A DNA stretch of 64,000 nucleotides from positions 2,046,001 through 2,110,000 of the forward strand of contig OZ234497.1 of assembly GCA_965153455.1 (NCBI GenBank), read 5' to 3'. The stretch is from Sphagnum compactum (taxonomy: Eukaryota; Bryophyta; Sphagnopsida; Sphagnales). Below the pieces are notes generated by a model. It was not told the DNA's origin, made no database searches, and worked only from the letters and a program-made list of their open reading frames with translations. Positions 21,457-33,955 of this stretch are shown piece by piece (positions within the stretch are counted from its first letter, which is position 1; each line of letters starts with the position of its first letter). A program made the position numbers and the translations under genes.

Positions 21457-23400
21457 GTACGTACTTAAAATAACCCGAAAGCTCTCTTAAACCCTGCAAG
21501 CTCATTAAACCCTGGCAGCTTGACATCTAGAGAACTTTCAAACAGAAAAATGTGAAGCCTCTCTCTGACTAGCATTGTGGAGTTCTAAACTGATTATGTA
21601 AAAGCTTCAGATTTGATTGAAAGAAGCTTGATTGAATCGCTTCTTTTTCTGATCACGCAATCTGATTCACCATCTCGACAATATTGCACAAACTCATGTA
21701 CAGCAATTTTGACAAGGTGATTCAGCTCTGCTAGCATGATCTCAAGCCTGGAAAATACATTGTTGGAAAAACCCATCTGCTCAAAGGCTGCTATTTATCT
21801 GAAGCTTCGTGGATGTGATTGAAACAAATCTGAAAGCTTGAATCTTCTTCTGCGCTATCAATCTGATTCACCATCTTGACAACATTGCACATTGAACTCA
21901 TGTACAACAACAGTTTGGTAGAATGTTGCTCCGAGCTTTACATCCAATTCCACCATCACTGAACCATACAAAACCAACCACACCCTGTCTAACAAACATA
22001 GTAAGTCCTCTAGAATTAGACCAAGGTTGCAATTTTATTTTGTTGGGCCACATACTGAACATCGTTAAAGCTGTTGTTCTTAAGGTTTGATCTTTGAGAT
22101 GCTCTTTCTTTTAGTAGCATTGCGGCTCTGCAAGGCTTTCAATCTCTACAACTATGTCTTTCTTTCTGTGAAGAATGCTTGTGCCAACGTTGCTGCCGGT
22201 AGCTACACCTCCAAGTGCACTAGACTATAAAAATGTTCTTTCTCTTTTCTGCACAAGCTCGCCCTGAGAGAAGACTGACTCGACTCTATACTCTTTCTCT
22301 CTGTCTTTTGTTGCTATTGTAAGTTTCATGTGTTATATCCGAGTTTGATGAAAGCAAGCGGTAGCTACCGGTGGAGACTAGCAAGCCACAATGAGCGTTG
22401 CCGAAAGCTCCAACCTGACGCTTAAAATCCTGCTACTCTCAACAGTCGAAGCTCATCACCCATGCACACTTATGCCTTTCACATGCATGGAGCAGCAGTT
22501 TCTCTTTCCCGTGAAGGTATACAAAATGCCTCTTGCAACTCTTGCAGTTCTCTTCTTGTTTTTGTTTTTGTTCTTTTATGAAGTAGATTGTAGAGGAAGC
22601 AAGTAATGGTTCTCTTTTTCTTCTGTTTCTGTAGAACAAGCAAATTTTACAATCCAAGTAATGGTTTTCTTTTTCTTCTTCTTCTTTTGTGAAGCAGATT
22701 GTAAACACACACAGCTTTTGCAGCAGATTAGAAGCACATGAGGATTGCCGGTGACTTTGGATGATGATGTGGAGCATTATATCCCTTTCCTAAATGGGGC
22801 GAATCTCTTTTCTTGTTCTCCTTGGAGTTCTTGGAGTTCGGATGAGAATGTACGAACACCACCCCAACAGCATCAAGTTGGTTTTTGATCATTCTCATGT
22901 TGGATCTCATTATTTTTCTAAGCCCTATTTTTTCGACAGAGCTTCAAGATTTCCTTCCCTTTATAGCGAGAGTTTCCTGAATGTAAGTTTGGAGAGCTTT
23001 CTTTTGTTGCAACTTCAATCTATGTAAAAAATTCAGACTGGAGTGTTTTCAATCAGTCCTGTATAACATAAAACCCTCGAGAACCTTGTGACTGCTTTTG
23101 GGAGTAAATGGAACTTGGTGGTGTTTTTGTTGTCTTGGGTCTTTTTTTTTTGGAGAAAAAGAAAGAAAGAAAGAAAGCTTCAACAAGAATAACAGGAAGT
23201 CTCATCTAGCAGCAGCAGCAAAGGGGTGGTCCTCACAGCTGCAGCAGCAGCAACTTTGCGAATCTCATCAAGAACAGTGCACTTGTAGCATCATTCAGTC
23301 TTGCTCTATGCCTTGGATCTAGTTAGTCCTTCATCCCTACATTTTTTTGCATTGCAGGAATTTATCCAGATCTGTTTCATGTGTTTCTTTGTCTTGCTCT
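21457..23400. other. Intron or intergenic with local duplications
   Basis: CAATCTGATTCACCATCT, followed by GACAA(T/C)ATTGCACA, occurs at 21657-21707 and 21858-21910. AAGTAATGGTT(C/T)TCTTTTTCTTCT occurs at 22601 and 22657. TCTT- and GAAA-runs are frequent. No exon could be supported. Confidence 0.45.
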
Positions 23401-23561
23401 TCTACGTCTTGCAAGTCCTAAAATTTCTTTAGACATGGAATTTTTTTGTCAAATCCCTTGCAGCTGGTTACCAGGCTACAATGTTGTGAAGAGGAGGGAG
23501 AATTCCTTCTACAAATGGTTGATGTAAATGTGGTGGTGGAATGTTTGTGTTTCCATATTCC

Positions 23562-23912
23562 AGGGATGATGGGAGCATTTGGAGTGCAGGGGTTGACAAG
23601 GATTAGCAACTATGCAAGCAGCAGGGTTGGAAGGCATCACAGCGATACCAAGCTTAATTGATACATCAGAGCATGTTTGCATCAAGATCCAGGGTCTCCC
23701 ATATGATGCTACACAGAGAGATAATGGATTTCTTTGATGGACTTAACATCATGCCCAATGACATTCACATTGTTATGGGAATTACAAATCATCCAATTGG
23801 TGAGGCATTTGTGGAGTTCACATCTTCTGATGAAGCCCTGCGTGGAATGGATAGTCATCGCCAAAACATTGGGTCTTACTACAGAGAATTGTTTAGGGCA
23901 ACCAAAAGGTGC
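23562..23912 (+). pseudogene. Quasi-RRM (hnRNP F/H- or ESRP-like) RNA-binding protein, frameshifted
   Basis: Seen: after an acceptor-like TATTCCAG the frame reads GMMGAFGVQGLTRISNYASS up to DTKL. One extra A at about 23658 then shifts the frame, and it continues IDTSEHVCIKIQGLPYDATQ. A second shift (two bases short in an AGAG run, near 23712) leads to EIMDFFDGLNIMPNDIHIVM, later GEAFVEFTSSDEALRGMDSH and YYRELFRATKR. Known: quasi-RRMs of the hnRNP F/H, GRSF1 and ESRP group have (I/V)R(G/L)LP(Y/F) in place of classic RNP2 and GEA(F/Y)VEF in place of RNP1. They bind G-tracts and act in splicing; plants have several. All landmarks are present, so the family call is firm. Two frameshifts make this copy unlikely to work. 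A preserved acceptor argues against a processed retrocopy. Confidence 0.75.
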
Positions 23913-24319
23913 ACATTTTATGTAATTGTGCAAGCTGCATGAGTTTTAAATATGGACTAGGACTTCAAACTTGGTTTTAATGTGAATTCGTACAAAGTAG
24001 CATGCTTCTCTTCAAATTGCAGCCCTAGACTAAAACCAAGTTCTGATTGACAGAGTAATACAATTAGGAGCCAAGGAATTCTTTTGCTGCATTTGTTCCC
24101 TTATCCTTGACTTGGGTAATAACATTTTCTTGGGTGCTATAGCAAAATGTTGTTGGCAACTAGAGGCAAAAGAAGCTCTCAATGAAGTGAGCTCTAGGTA
24201 GTATCAATTTCAATAATTTTCCTTCTAGCACACCCATTTCATTGTCAGATGTTTCGAAATGTATACTTTCATTTGAGTTCTGTGGGTTTGCTTATATATG
24301 AAGTTGAGGGGTTTGTGTT

Positions 24320-25105
24320 TTACAAGCAATACTTGGTGCATTTGGAATAACGGGACTGATGGGCACACAGGCCACAACAGCCAGCTGGGCAGAAATACAG
24401 AATGTAACAGCTATTGCAACAAGCTTCTATCAATGCTAGTCTCACAAATTTTCTCGCTTGATTGAAAGACATTGTCACTATAATTGACAAGTATGTATGT
24501 ACCTCATTATTGTTATTGGGAATTTTTTAGCATTTTTTTCTACGAATGAAGCAGCTGTTTCTGGGTCCCCCCATTCTTTTGATCTAGCGCATGGGTTGTT
24601 GGTGTTGTCATTATGCAACAGGTGATGTAGAGGGGGGATTCTACAAGTTAGCAACTATGAGGAGGTACTATGATACTTCATGATACCTGTCGAGCAAGCA
24701 GGATTTGATGATGCTCCAGTATTTGAGCTTGAGCATATAGGTCAAACAGCTTGTGAACAACAGTGCACACACTGGTATTCTTAAGTTCAATTTATGAGAT
24801 TTATTCCATTATGTCAGCACAACATGCTGGGTTTTTGAACAAAGATGTATGATGCTGATGGCTCATGAAAGTAACTTGCTGGTGATAGTTGTTGCATCTG
24901 GATAAGTGGCAACCTTGTTTGACAGTTCCCTTCTTCACTAGAATCTAAAATCTTCCTTGATCCATTGAGGAATCAGTAAATGTCTTCATGCATTTCCTAC
25001 AAATTATAAAGACCAACCTAATTTGAGTGGTTGTTGCAAGTGAACCATTTGTGGGAGCTTCAGTTGGATACTTCACATTTTTGGCCCTCCTGGTTGGTTA
25101 ATCCC
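24320..25105 (+). other. Scattered coding-like fragments downstream of the RRM pseudogene
   Basis: Three short plus-strand frames look protein-derived. Around 24330-24440: LGAFGITGLMGTQATTASWA and EIQNVTAIATSFYQ. Around 24688-24780: VEQAGFDDAPVFELEHIGQT. Around 25030-25100: SEPFVGASVGYFTFLALLVG, which is membrane-like. The first could be the next exon of the RRM gene, since it resembles the Gly/Ala/Thr-rich linkers in such proteins. The others are unplaced. None alone is diagnostic. Confidence 0.3.
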
Positions 25106-25422
25106 TTACAGTAAGTGTTGTCAAATTATTGAATGTGATGTTGATTAAGCCTAAAATGTTGTTGATAGTTAAGTAGCATTCATTGTTCAATTTTAATCTC
25201 AGCATCGCCTCATCCTTCAAACTACAAGATAGTTTGATGGTTCCAATCTATTATGGCAAGTGTAGGAGGAACTAAGCTTTGGGAATCAGATGAAAGCTGG
25301 ACAATGAAAGATCAAACAAGAGAAGCAGCCACAAAGCCAAAGAGCTCTAGTCCTATTAGTCTACTATTCTTGCTAAGTGTTAGTGCAGTCACTAGAATGA
25401 ATATTATCCTATGCAACCAAGA

Positions 25423-25533
25423 AATCAACAACTAGATGTCCTAAATGACTACATAATTGATTGTAGTCATAGGAACGAAAAAATCAACAACTAGATGTCC
25501 TAAATGACTACATAATTGATTGTAGTCATAGGA
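25423..25533. repeat. Identical 52-bp direct repeats, each with an internal hairpin
   Basis: 25423-25474 and 25482-25533 are identical over 52 bases. Each contains ATGACTACA and TGTAGTCAT as inverted arms around an 8-base loop. The same TGTAGTCAT recurs at about 25562. Perfect identity implies a recent duplication. Confidence 0.9.
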
Positions 25534-25559
25534 TATTACTTCAAATCCTATGTGAAAAA

Positions 25560-26700
25560 ATTTGTAGTCATATATTGGTAGTGCATTTGACTAATAAATA
25601 ATGATGTGATAACAAGAAAAATGACATTTTTTTTCATTGCAAGTTTTCATCTATATGACATTTACGATTGATGACAAAATGACGTGGATATTCAAAATAT
25701 CATTTGAAAATACAACTAGAATAAAATCATTTAGAATATGATTAAATAATAACTATGAAATTATTTACGTGAATAAAATGATGTGTCATTACATAGATAA
25801 TGTGATCATATAATTATTTTACAATGATTCAAAAATGACTATTAATAATTTAATATGAATATAAATAGACATAATAATGAACTACAACATGTAAGAAATT
25901 AATTTTGATTAATTTTATACATATAGGTAATATAATAACCTTTATCAAAGTCTTCTTAAATATATTTGATATATAATCCATTTAAAATATTCAATGTGAA
26001 TAAATTAGATATATAATATTTTTGTAAAATTTTAATGATAAAAATATGATATATTATTTTATTTTATTTTAATTTTTCTTAAATATAGAAATGCAAAAGT
26101 GGGAAATATATATAATTTATCTATACATTAAATTTTTATCATAAATTTAAATAAACATTTATATAATATATGTATATAAATAAATAAAATTATTCTACAT
26201 GTGTATAAAATATATGTTCCACAATGATATTAGATTATATGTGAATAAAATCAATAAAATTTATAAGTTCAGAAAATTAGTTAATATTTTAATATTTAAT
26301 ATTATTATTATTCAAATTAAATTAATATATTTAGACTAAGTTGATACATCATATTAAATACGACTAATATAAAAAACATTATATATATGATTTATGATCC
26401 ATTTATAAATATTTTATGTGGACAAATTATATGAACTCATACATCTAAATTAAAAGTTATTAACGAAATTATGATATATTGGAAGCAAAATTGTATAACA
26501 TAAATTATTAAATCAAATGAAGATTTAAAATATGAAAGATATATTTTATTATCCATGTATTAGCCACAAGGTTTTTCCATTTACAAATCATATGTTTGAA
26601 TTTAAATTTTACAAAGAATGGCCATTGAAATGTTATTCAATAACAAAATTCAAATAATTTTCTTTTGAACTGAATTTACATTATTTGCAACTGGATTTTT
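25560..26700. other. Very AT-rich block
   Basis: More than 1 kb dominated by ATATA, AAAT and TTTA with hardly any G/C runs. There is no open frame and no clear terminal repeat. It could be a decayed element or a matrix-attachment-type sequence; the sequence alone does not tell. Confidence 0.7.
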
Positions 26701-27090
26701 CTTATTGTTCTTTGATCTAAGAGGTCGACCACGACTTTTTTTTGACTGGTTGGGTTATCCTCTTCATGAACTTCAATTGGACTAACTTGTTTGTCCTCTT
26801 CTTTAGATGTTTCAATTGAAAGTAATGTTTTCTTTAGACACTTCAAAGATTATCTTTCTGCAACCTTTATTTTTTTATTGTCAAAATCATCAAGCTCAAT
26901 TATTTCTAAAACATGTTGAACATTGACAAATTTTGAATTTTTTATCACTTAAATTAGCAATGAAACTTGTTGGTTGTCCATTCAATTTTTTATAGGAGAT
27001 TCCACCTTTTGAGAAGGGACAACAAAGGGCAGGGATGTATAATCATCTTTCACAACTATGTCCAACTCTTGAAGAACGTTCTCCATGGCT
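26700..27090 (-). other. Possible remnant of a transposon ORF (basic KKSRGRP motif)
   Basis: On the minus strand, 27086-26982 reads MENVLQELDIVVKDDYTSLP and ends in TGA. Further on, near 26760-26720, the same strand reads EEDNPTSQKKSRGRPLRSK. An RGRP AT-hook-like string is common in plant transposon and LINE ORF1 proteins. The evidence is thin and several stops separate the pieces. Confidence 0.2.
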
Positions 27091-30000
27091 TGGTAGGACT
27101 AGAAAGAAAGGTAAGATGTTATGTCATCCTTTTTGTCAAATTCAAAGTACATATGTTTGAAGTGGTATGGACTTGAAGTCCCCTTGTAGGTAAACTGTAT
27201 TTCTTGACGGATGAGACTATATGCATCTCATTTATTGAGACGAATGTCATCTTGGTCATAGTTGACATTCAAGACGTCCATGAAGATAAAAGCATGACCT
27301 AAAATTTGTAAAAATTGTTAGCACCAAATCTAAATTCTACTTTTGAATATTCTGGCATTGTATTAATATTTAAAACTAGTAAAAGACTATTTTGCTAACA
27401 TCAAAATTAGACAATGTTACATTCTTTTATAGTAATTTAGTCTCAACTTACGATTGGGCCTTTGTATGTAGAATATTTGGACATGGAAGGTAGTTCTTGT
27501 GTGTTGACAAAAATATTCTCTTTTTCTACACCCAACCATCTATAAACTCTTTTAGTTGTCCATATTTTTGAAATGATTATTTGGATTGAAAATCTTCACT
27601 TCCACAATTGTCTAGAAGCAATTCTTAGCCCATTGTAACACACCATTTTTTTTTAATGGTGATGATGATGTTTTGTTTGGTGCCAACATAGGGAATTGAA
27701 GTGCAAATTTTGCTATCAAATTTTGGAACACAAAATCTAATCTTCTTGATGAACTTGAAGCCATGACTATCAAAATCAAAATTTACATTAGTTATTTGTC
27801 ATGTTGTTTCATTCTTTTATACACCTTAAAATGGAAGTTGAAAAAAAAATATTGGAAAATCATAAGGTGTTTAATTCTCTTCATATTTTCAAATAGACAA
27901 AATATTTTTGTGTTCCATATTATTCACAAAAATCCTTCAACTCCAATCCAACTTCATACACCAAACATATGGAATTTAGAAAAATGTACCCAATTCAAAA
28001 TGAATTCATTTGTATTTCTTTGCTTAATCACAAGGTCTATGTGTTCGAAAATTACAAAAAACCTTGTTTGGTCATTAACCCATTGTTCAGTTACTAGTCA
28101 TATGAAGATTGGATGGATGAAAAATTTGCATCCAAATTATTGATGAAAAAATTTCAATGGCGATGAAAAATTTGAAAAAATGAAAATGAAAACCCAAAAA
28201 ATCCAAAATAGAAAAAAATGATATCTACCATGTGGTAGGTTCGGATTGGTGCCAAACATGTTTTTTATGTTTGTAAAATCACAAAAAATATAAATTAAAA
28301 GTGGACCCCCCCTCCCCTTTAACTTAAGCCTTTCCCAAGCCTTGCAAACCTCCAAACTCGACCCAACCCTAGGAGGCTCAAAAGTGAGCTCAAGCCCATT
28401 GGTGATGGTGGTTTAAACCCATTTGAACTCCTATAATGGAGATGGTGGGGTAGTTATGGTTGTTGTTGCACTTGTTCCTATTGTTGTTGTTGTTGCTAAG
28501 GTTGTGCAAAAAATAGCACGATGATGATCAAGATTGAAAGATGGACCCTTCTTACCCATCTTTCTTTCATTTTTTCATTTTTCTTTTGGTTCCTTCTAGT
28601 TGTAGCAAATGTGTTATTGCTTGAAGACACAAGACAAGGAGGAGGACGTGATAAACCTCCCTTTGATCAATTTGTTATTGAAAAGGAACCCAATTAGGAG
28701 CTTAAGCTTCCAACAATGGTTGTGGTGATGGCTCATTGTGGCCATTGCCACTTTGCACTTGTTGATGATGAAAGAAATAAATAGGGAGAAAAATAACAAG
28801 AAAAAATGAAAGAAAAGAGGGGGGGGGGGGGGAGCAGCTTGTGATAAAAACAAAGGCTCCTCCTGCTATTGTTGTATTTTTCTCCATGCAATTCCTTCAT
28901 AAGGCCTATTCATAGTAATACTTTTTATTTTCCTTTTTCCTAACACAAACCTACATTTTGGGATACCTTGGCCCCATTGGGGTTCAGATCCCCAAGGAAT
29001 GTTAGAAACACACAATCAAAACAAAACACAACCATGTCGCATAACATTTATAAACAAAATTTTTGCAACAAATCTTGTCTACAAACACCAATGAATTTTT
29101 TGAATTCCATAAAATTCAAAAGTTTACTTTTGGTGATCCAAAGTATGATTCACATGTAACACACAAGAATCTAAGCCCAAACATAATGTTCACAAAATTG
29201 CAAAAATGCATAAACAATTTTTTTTAATAAAAAAACACAATCTTGAACAAGTTGTTGGAATTTTAAATTATCAAAAATGACTTGTTATCCACAACAAAGG
29301 GGTTTTGGGCCCCATCCATGAAATAATTAGAACCTTTTCACATTGGAATTAATTTTCTACTAATCAGCCATTAAACCAATTAATTAGGTTAAACAAGTTT
29401 AACGTTAAACTAATCATGATTTAACTAAATAATTAACATAACACACATAACAAATGTTTAAGCACCTTTCAAGGTTATTTTTAGAAATCTAGAATATAAA
29501 AATTTGGCATCATTAATATCATATTGTATTACTTTTGGCATAACATGGCAAAAACATGAACCAATGAATCGACTTGGTAATTGAAAGGGATAACAAGAAA
29601 CTATGTTTATTAATGTATTTGTTAAGGTTTTTAAATTAAACCTTTTTTTTCACAAATCTTTTTTTGTTAAACAAAATCATTATTTAATTTGAAATAATTG
29701 TGTTTATTGTGTTGTGTACCTCAAAAAATTCCCACAATGACATGTGCAAGTTCCATGAAAATTATGAATAAAGTTCACAACCATAGCAAATGTGCCATAT
29801 CCAACATGAAACATTAAAAGATCAAATGAAATTATGTATGTAATACATTCATCAAGAAAATAAAAAATATGTTTTTCCTTAATTTTACCTACAATACTTT
29901 GGAATACATCAATCATTAATTAGTGTTGAGGTGGAGATGCACACATTGACATTGTTGTAAAACCAAAATACTTTAGCTAAGGACCTTCAATAAAAGACAA

Positions 30001-33000
30001 TGAACAATGACCTAGATCTTCAAAAAAATAAACTTGGTTCAACATGCATTTCATGAGGATTTAGTGTTGTATATTGCAATATCTTATAAATGATTTTTTA
30101 GATATATTGTTCTTTGGAATTCTTTGTTCAAACCTACCTCAACATGCATTTTGTGATTTGTGAAAAAGACGACAATGAATTTTTTTTTAATGTCTATATC
30201 TCATTATCACCTTTTTTTCTTTGTTTGCACCGAACAACCCCACCTTCAATATTATTTTATGAGAAACATGTCTTTTAAAAAACTTGTATCATAAGTTTTG
30301 TTATAATGCCAAACCCCTCATTCTTCATATGGACAAAATTTCTAAATTGAACATCCAATTGAATAAGGTACACACAACACATTGCATGATATGGGGATTA
30401 CAATAATTGATTTTTGCACCATCATTGACAACAAAAGAAACCCCAATAACCTAACAAATGATGAAAAGGATACCATAAAGCCACATTGGCCATTAACTTT
30501 GGAAGGAACAATCCCCACATTACATCTACATTAGGATTGGATGCAACTTGTGATCCAATGGGTTAATGAGAACAAAGAAAATGATGATGACATTGCCACC
30601 AAAAAAGGGGGGTTCACCTAAGTATGCATATGCTTTGACATCAAAGGAAAATTTCAACATTGAGTATTCAGTGCATCAGCACAACAAGATGAAAACACAC
30701 AATTGAACAAACCCAGATACATTAATAACACAAGAACAAGACTTTTTCTATAGACCTTTGATGGATAAGCTCACTCTAGATCTCTTCTCTATGTGGGTTA
30801 TCGTGACCTAATGGTTGTGGGCAAACCAGTAAAGGAAATCCATGTCAAATCAACATTTAAACCCTATAAAAAACCCAAATACTGTAGATAGACAAATTCG
30901 GATGTTGAGACCTTTAACCTCCCAAGGAATTTCCCACTGCAAATGAATTTGCTCAGAGCTCCCAGACACAGAGGTACTAGATCTTCCACAAATCCCAACA
31001 AAAGTCCCAAGTACACTAGACTTGAACAAGATGCCACACAACATGCCAACCCACTGACCCCCTTAAGCCTTTCATCATTTCTATCTTAGGTCCTTATTGA
31101 TTCATCGACACACAATGTTCTACCCACTAACCTCATCGTAGCAGAGTTCATGAAACTAAAAGGCAAAACTTTCACATAATTAAGCTCAGGCATTCTTCCC
31201 AAAATCCATAATAGTAAAACCAAAAACATAAAATCAAAAAATGAGTTTGAATCCAAGAGTGCTTAGTTTTTTTCGCCTTATGATATTTATCACCATCCAC
31301 CACCAAGCACATTGCCAATCTTTTCACCTCATCCTCATTTCCACAATAAAAGAGAATCCCTGAAACAGAGCTCCATCACCAATTCTTGATCTGGGTGGCG
31401 ACATTCCATGAAGAACACAAACCAAAACTCATAAGCTACAAACAACAAAAACACAAGAAAAATAGAAAAACATAAAGAAGTAGAAAGTCGCTCCTCTAAT
31501 GTCCATGATACCAACTGTCTCTTCCTTTGGCATTTTTTGCCAGTCACATTGTATGTAATAAACCATCCATCAGTTTAGGGCCTCATCAAATTAGGATTGA
31601 ATCACACAAATGAACTTGCTGACATAGGTCCATGTCACAACATCTTGTGTGATCCAATGAGTTGAACTTAAAATCACCATCATTTTTTCGGTTCTCTTCA
31701 CATGTTGTATCAAGATGATTAAGGTGAGTAACGTTCTTGATGCCATTTAAGCATAAATCAATTCACCTACATGAAAAAAATAGACAATGTACTACAAACA
31801 AAAGAAACAATTTTTTAGATTTTTTAAAAAGAAAGCTTACTTGAATTTTGTGAAGAATAAACTATGGAAGTTCATAACAAACACAACAAAAAACAATAGA
31901 AAGAAAGGCTTCACACAAACTTGACCAAGATTCAAACCTTTTTCTTGGACAAACAACAAACACATGTAGAAGTGTATTGCAATCATGAGCATTGACAATA
32001 GTTGAAGACAAAAAGAAATAAAAACACTCAATCCAAAACTTGAAAAAAAAAAGAAAGGGAGAGAAACTGAAAGAAAAGGAGAAAGGCAAAGAATATCTAG
32101 GAATCAAGAGCAAGAACACCATGCTTTCAATGTGAATTGCATGAACATTGAAAATTGAAAGTTGCAACACCCAAATTCTTATAACAAAACGTCAAAAGGA
32201 GTGAAAAGCTCAATGGACAATGACTATCTTGAACCAACAACAAGCAAAAGCTTTAACCCATATCTAGAATTGAAGGACAAAAAATACAATAGGGTGGTGC
32301 TAGGTTTGTGATTCGCAAAAAAAGTAAAAAAAATCTCAAATTTGGGTCCAAACCTAGTTTTGGACCTAAGCAAGATCTTGGATTTGATTGTCGATTTTGG
32401 TTAGGGTCCAAACTAGATATTAATATTAGATCGTTACCCATTGGTTTTCACACACCTTCTCACACACCCATGTGGATATGTTTTTGGGTTCTTACTTTTC
32501 AAGAGAACCTCTAGTCTTGATTCCAACTTTTTTTCTAATTTTTTTTTTTAGAGAACCCCTAACTTTGGTTCAAGGATTTTTTATTGTTTTAATAAATCCT
32601 TTTGTCCAGTTTTGGACCTGATTCTTCACAATTCAAGACTCCATATATTCTTAGTTCTTCAAGACCAATTCTTAAGTTGGTCTGGTTTCAAACCAGATTT
32701 AGTTCCACCTATCTATACATAATGCAAAACAAGATTTTAAAAAATTATTAACATTATACAATCAATAAAAAAAATGACCACCTATACTAACAACATGCCT
32801 AAACCCAAAAAAAAACCAAAAAAAACTTGCATTCTAACACATGTTCCAAAAGTAACAATTGCATTTCTAATGCCACCACCCCCACCATCCACCCCACCCT
32901 GAAATTTATTATTAAAAAACATATACTTGAATTTATGTTTTTCTCAAACCAACAACGTGTCTAACCCTAGTCAGAAAAATAAAAATTAAATAATTGTTTT

Positions 33001-33370
33001 TATAAAAAAAAACTGAAACTTGTAAACATGGGTTTTGGGGCCAGTTCTAGCCAAAGGTGAGGTGTTCCTGGTTCGGATTCCGATTTGGGTGTTTTTCTCA
33101 AAATCTGGAACAGACAGTTCTTCAATTACCCAACAACCAGCCTGAGAACCGGAACCGGCCAGAAAGTAAGAACCCAGACAACACTATATGCTTGCTTCAT
33201 ACCCGCCAAGCATCAGCCAGGGACCTTAATACTCAATACAAGGACCAGGCAAGTAGAAAGTTTTTAAAAAAATTATACGGTACTAATATTCTAGACCAGC
33301 ATGGAATTTTTTTAAGACAAAAAAAGGGCTCCAATAAGGGTACCACTGGTATGAATTTCAAAAAAACAAA
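27091..33370. other. AT-rich intergenic, no supported gene
   Basis: Long low-complexity stretch. Notable items are a 14-base G run at 28819-28832, a TTG-trinucleotide-rich patch near 28460-28495 and GGTCCAAA-rich sequence at 32340-32415. Frames on the minus strand at 30850-31550 are readable but match no family I know. Confidence 0.45.
28819..28832 (+). repeat. Poly-G tract, 14 bases
   Basis: Fourteen consecutive G follow AAAAGA. A Pro-rich frame on the opposite strand is a by-product of this tract. Confidence 0.95.
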
Positions 33371-33379
33371 AAAGATCCA

Positions 33380-33441
33380 GTACCCACCTAGTGTACCAGG
33401 CGGGTAAAATATATACCCGCCTGGCACACTGGGTGGGGTAC
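33380..33441. repeat. Long near-perfect hairpin, 27/28-bp arms
   Basis: The left arm, 33380-33406 (GTACCCACCTAGTGTACCAG then GCGGGTA), pairs with the right arm, 33414-33441 (TACCCGCCTGGCACACTGGG then TGGGGTAC), around the 7-base loop AAATATA. The arms differ by about two substitutions and one extra base. It could be a foldback element or a small-RNA precursor-like hairpin. Confidence 0.85.
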
Positions 33442-33660
33442 TAGGTACCTCCGAACAAAGAACAAGAGCAGCAGCTCCTCTGAAGACAAGCTCCTTCCAT
33501 AGTACTTACTTACTTACTGCAAAACACACTTCAAAACTCAGAGAAGGAAGGAAGGAATGTAGCAAGCAACACGATGATACAATACAAACAGAGTTTGTTT
33601 TGCATATGATGAATAAATGCATCATCTGCCATGTGCCAGAGGGGTGCATGCATGGGGCAA

Positions 33661-33712
33661 TTGCTGCTGCTGCTGCTGCTGCTTCAATTGCTGCTGTTGC
33701 TGCAGCAGCAAC
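33661..33712. repeat. TGC/GCA trinucleotide repeat with inverted symmetry
   Basis: Seven TGC units are followed by TTCAATTGCTGCTGTTGC and then TGCAGCAGCAAC. CAATTGCTGCTG appears twice (near 33658 and 33685). Ala/Cys-rich frames on both strands arise from this repeat and are not supported as genes. Confidence 0.85.
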
Positions 33713-33920
33713 ACATGAACACCACCACCACCGCATGAACACCACCACATTAAAGAAGCTCCAAAAGTTGGCAGATCAATGCTGCTGCAAAGAGGAGCTT
33801 CACCAGCAAAGCAAAGATGGGAGGAGGGGGCGGCAAATTTAAGAGTGATTTTTAAAAATTATAGTAGCCGTGTAGGTTATTAGTAAAAACTGGGGGAAAC
33901 AAATACTAGTACCATTGGGC

Positions 33921-33955
33921 TGCATTGCATTGCACTGCACTGCACTGCACTGCAC
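33921..33955. repeat. Pentanucleotide repeat (TGCAY)7
   Basis: Two TGCAT units are followed by five TGCAC units. Confidence 0.95.

Noticed and set aside
28614-28887. Pro-rich minus-strand frames
   Set aside because: The proline run is the complement of the 14-base G tract.
33506-33842. Ala- and His-rich frames on both strands
   Set aside because: Produced by the TGC/GCA and CAC repeats; no conserved features.
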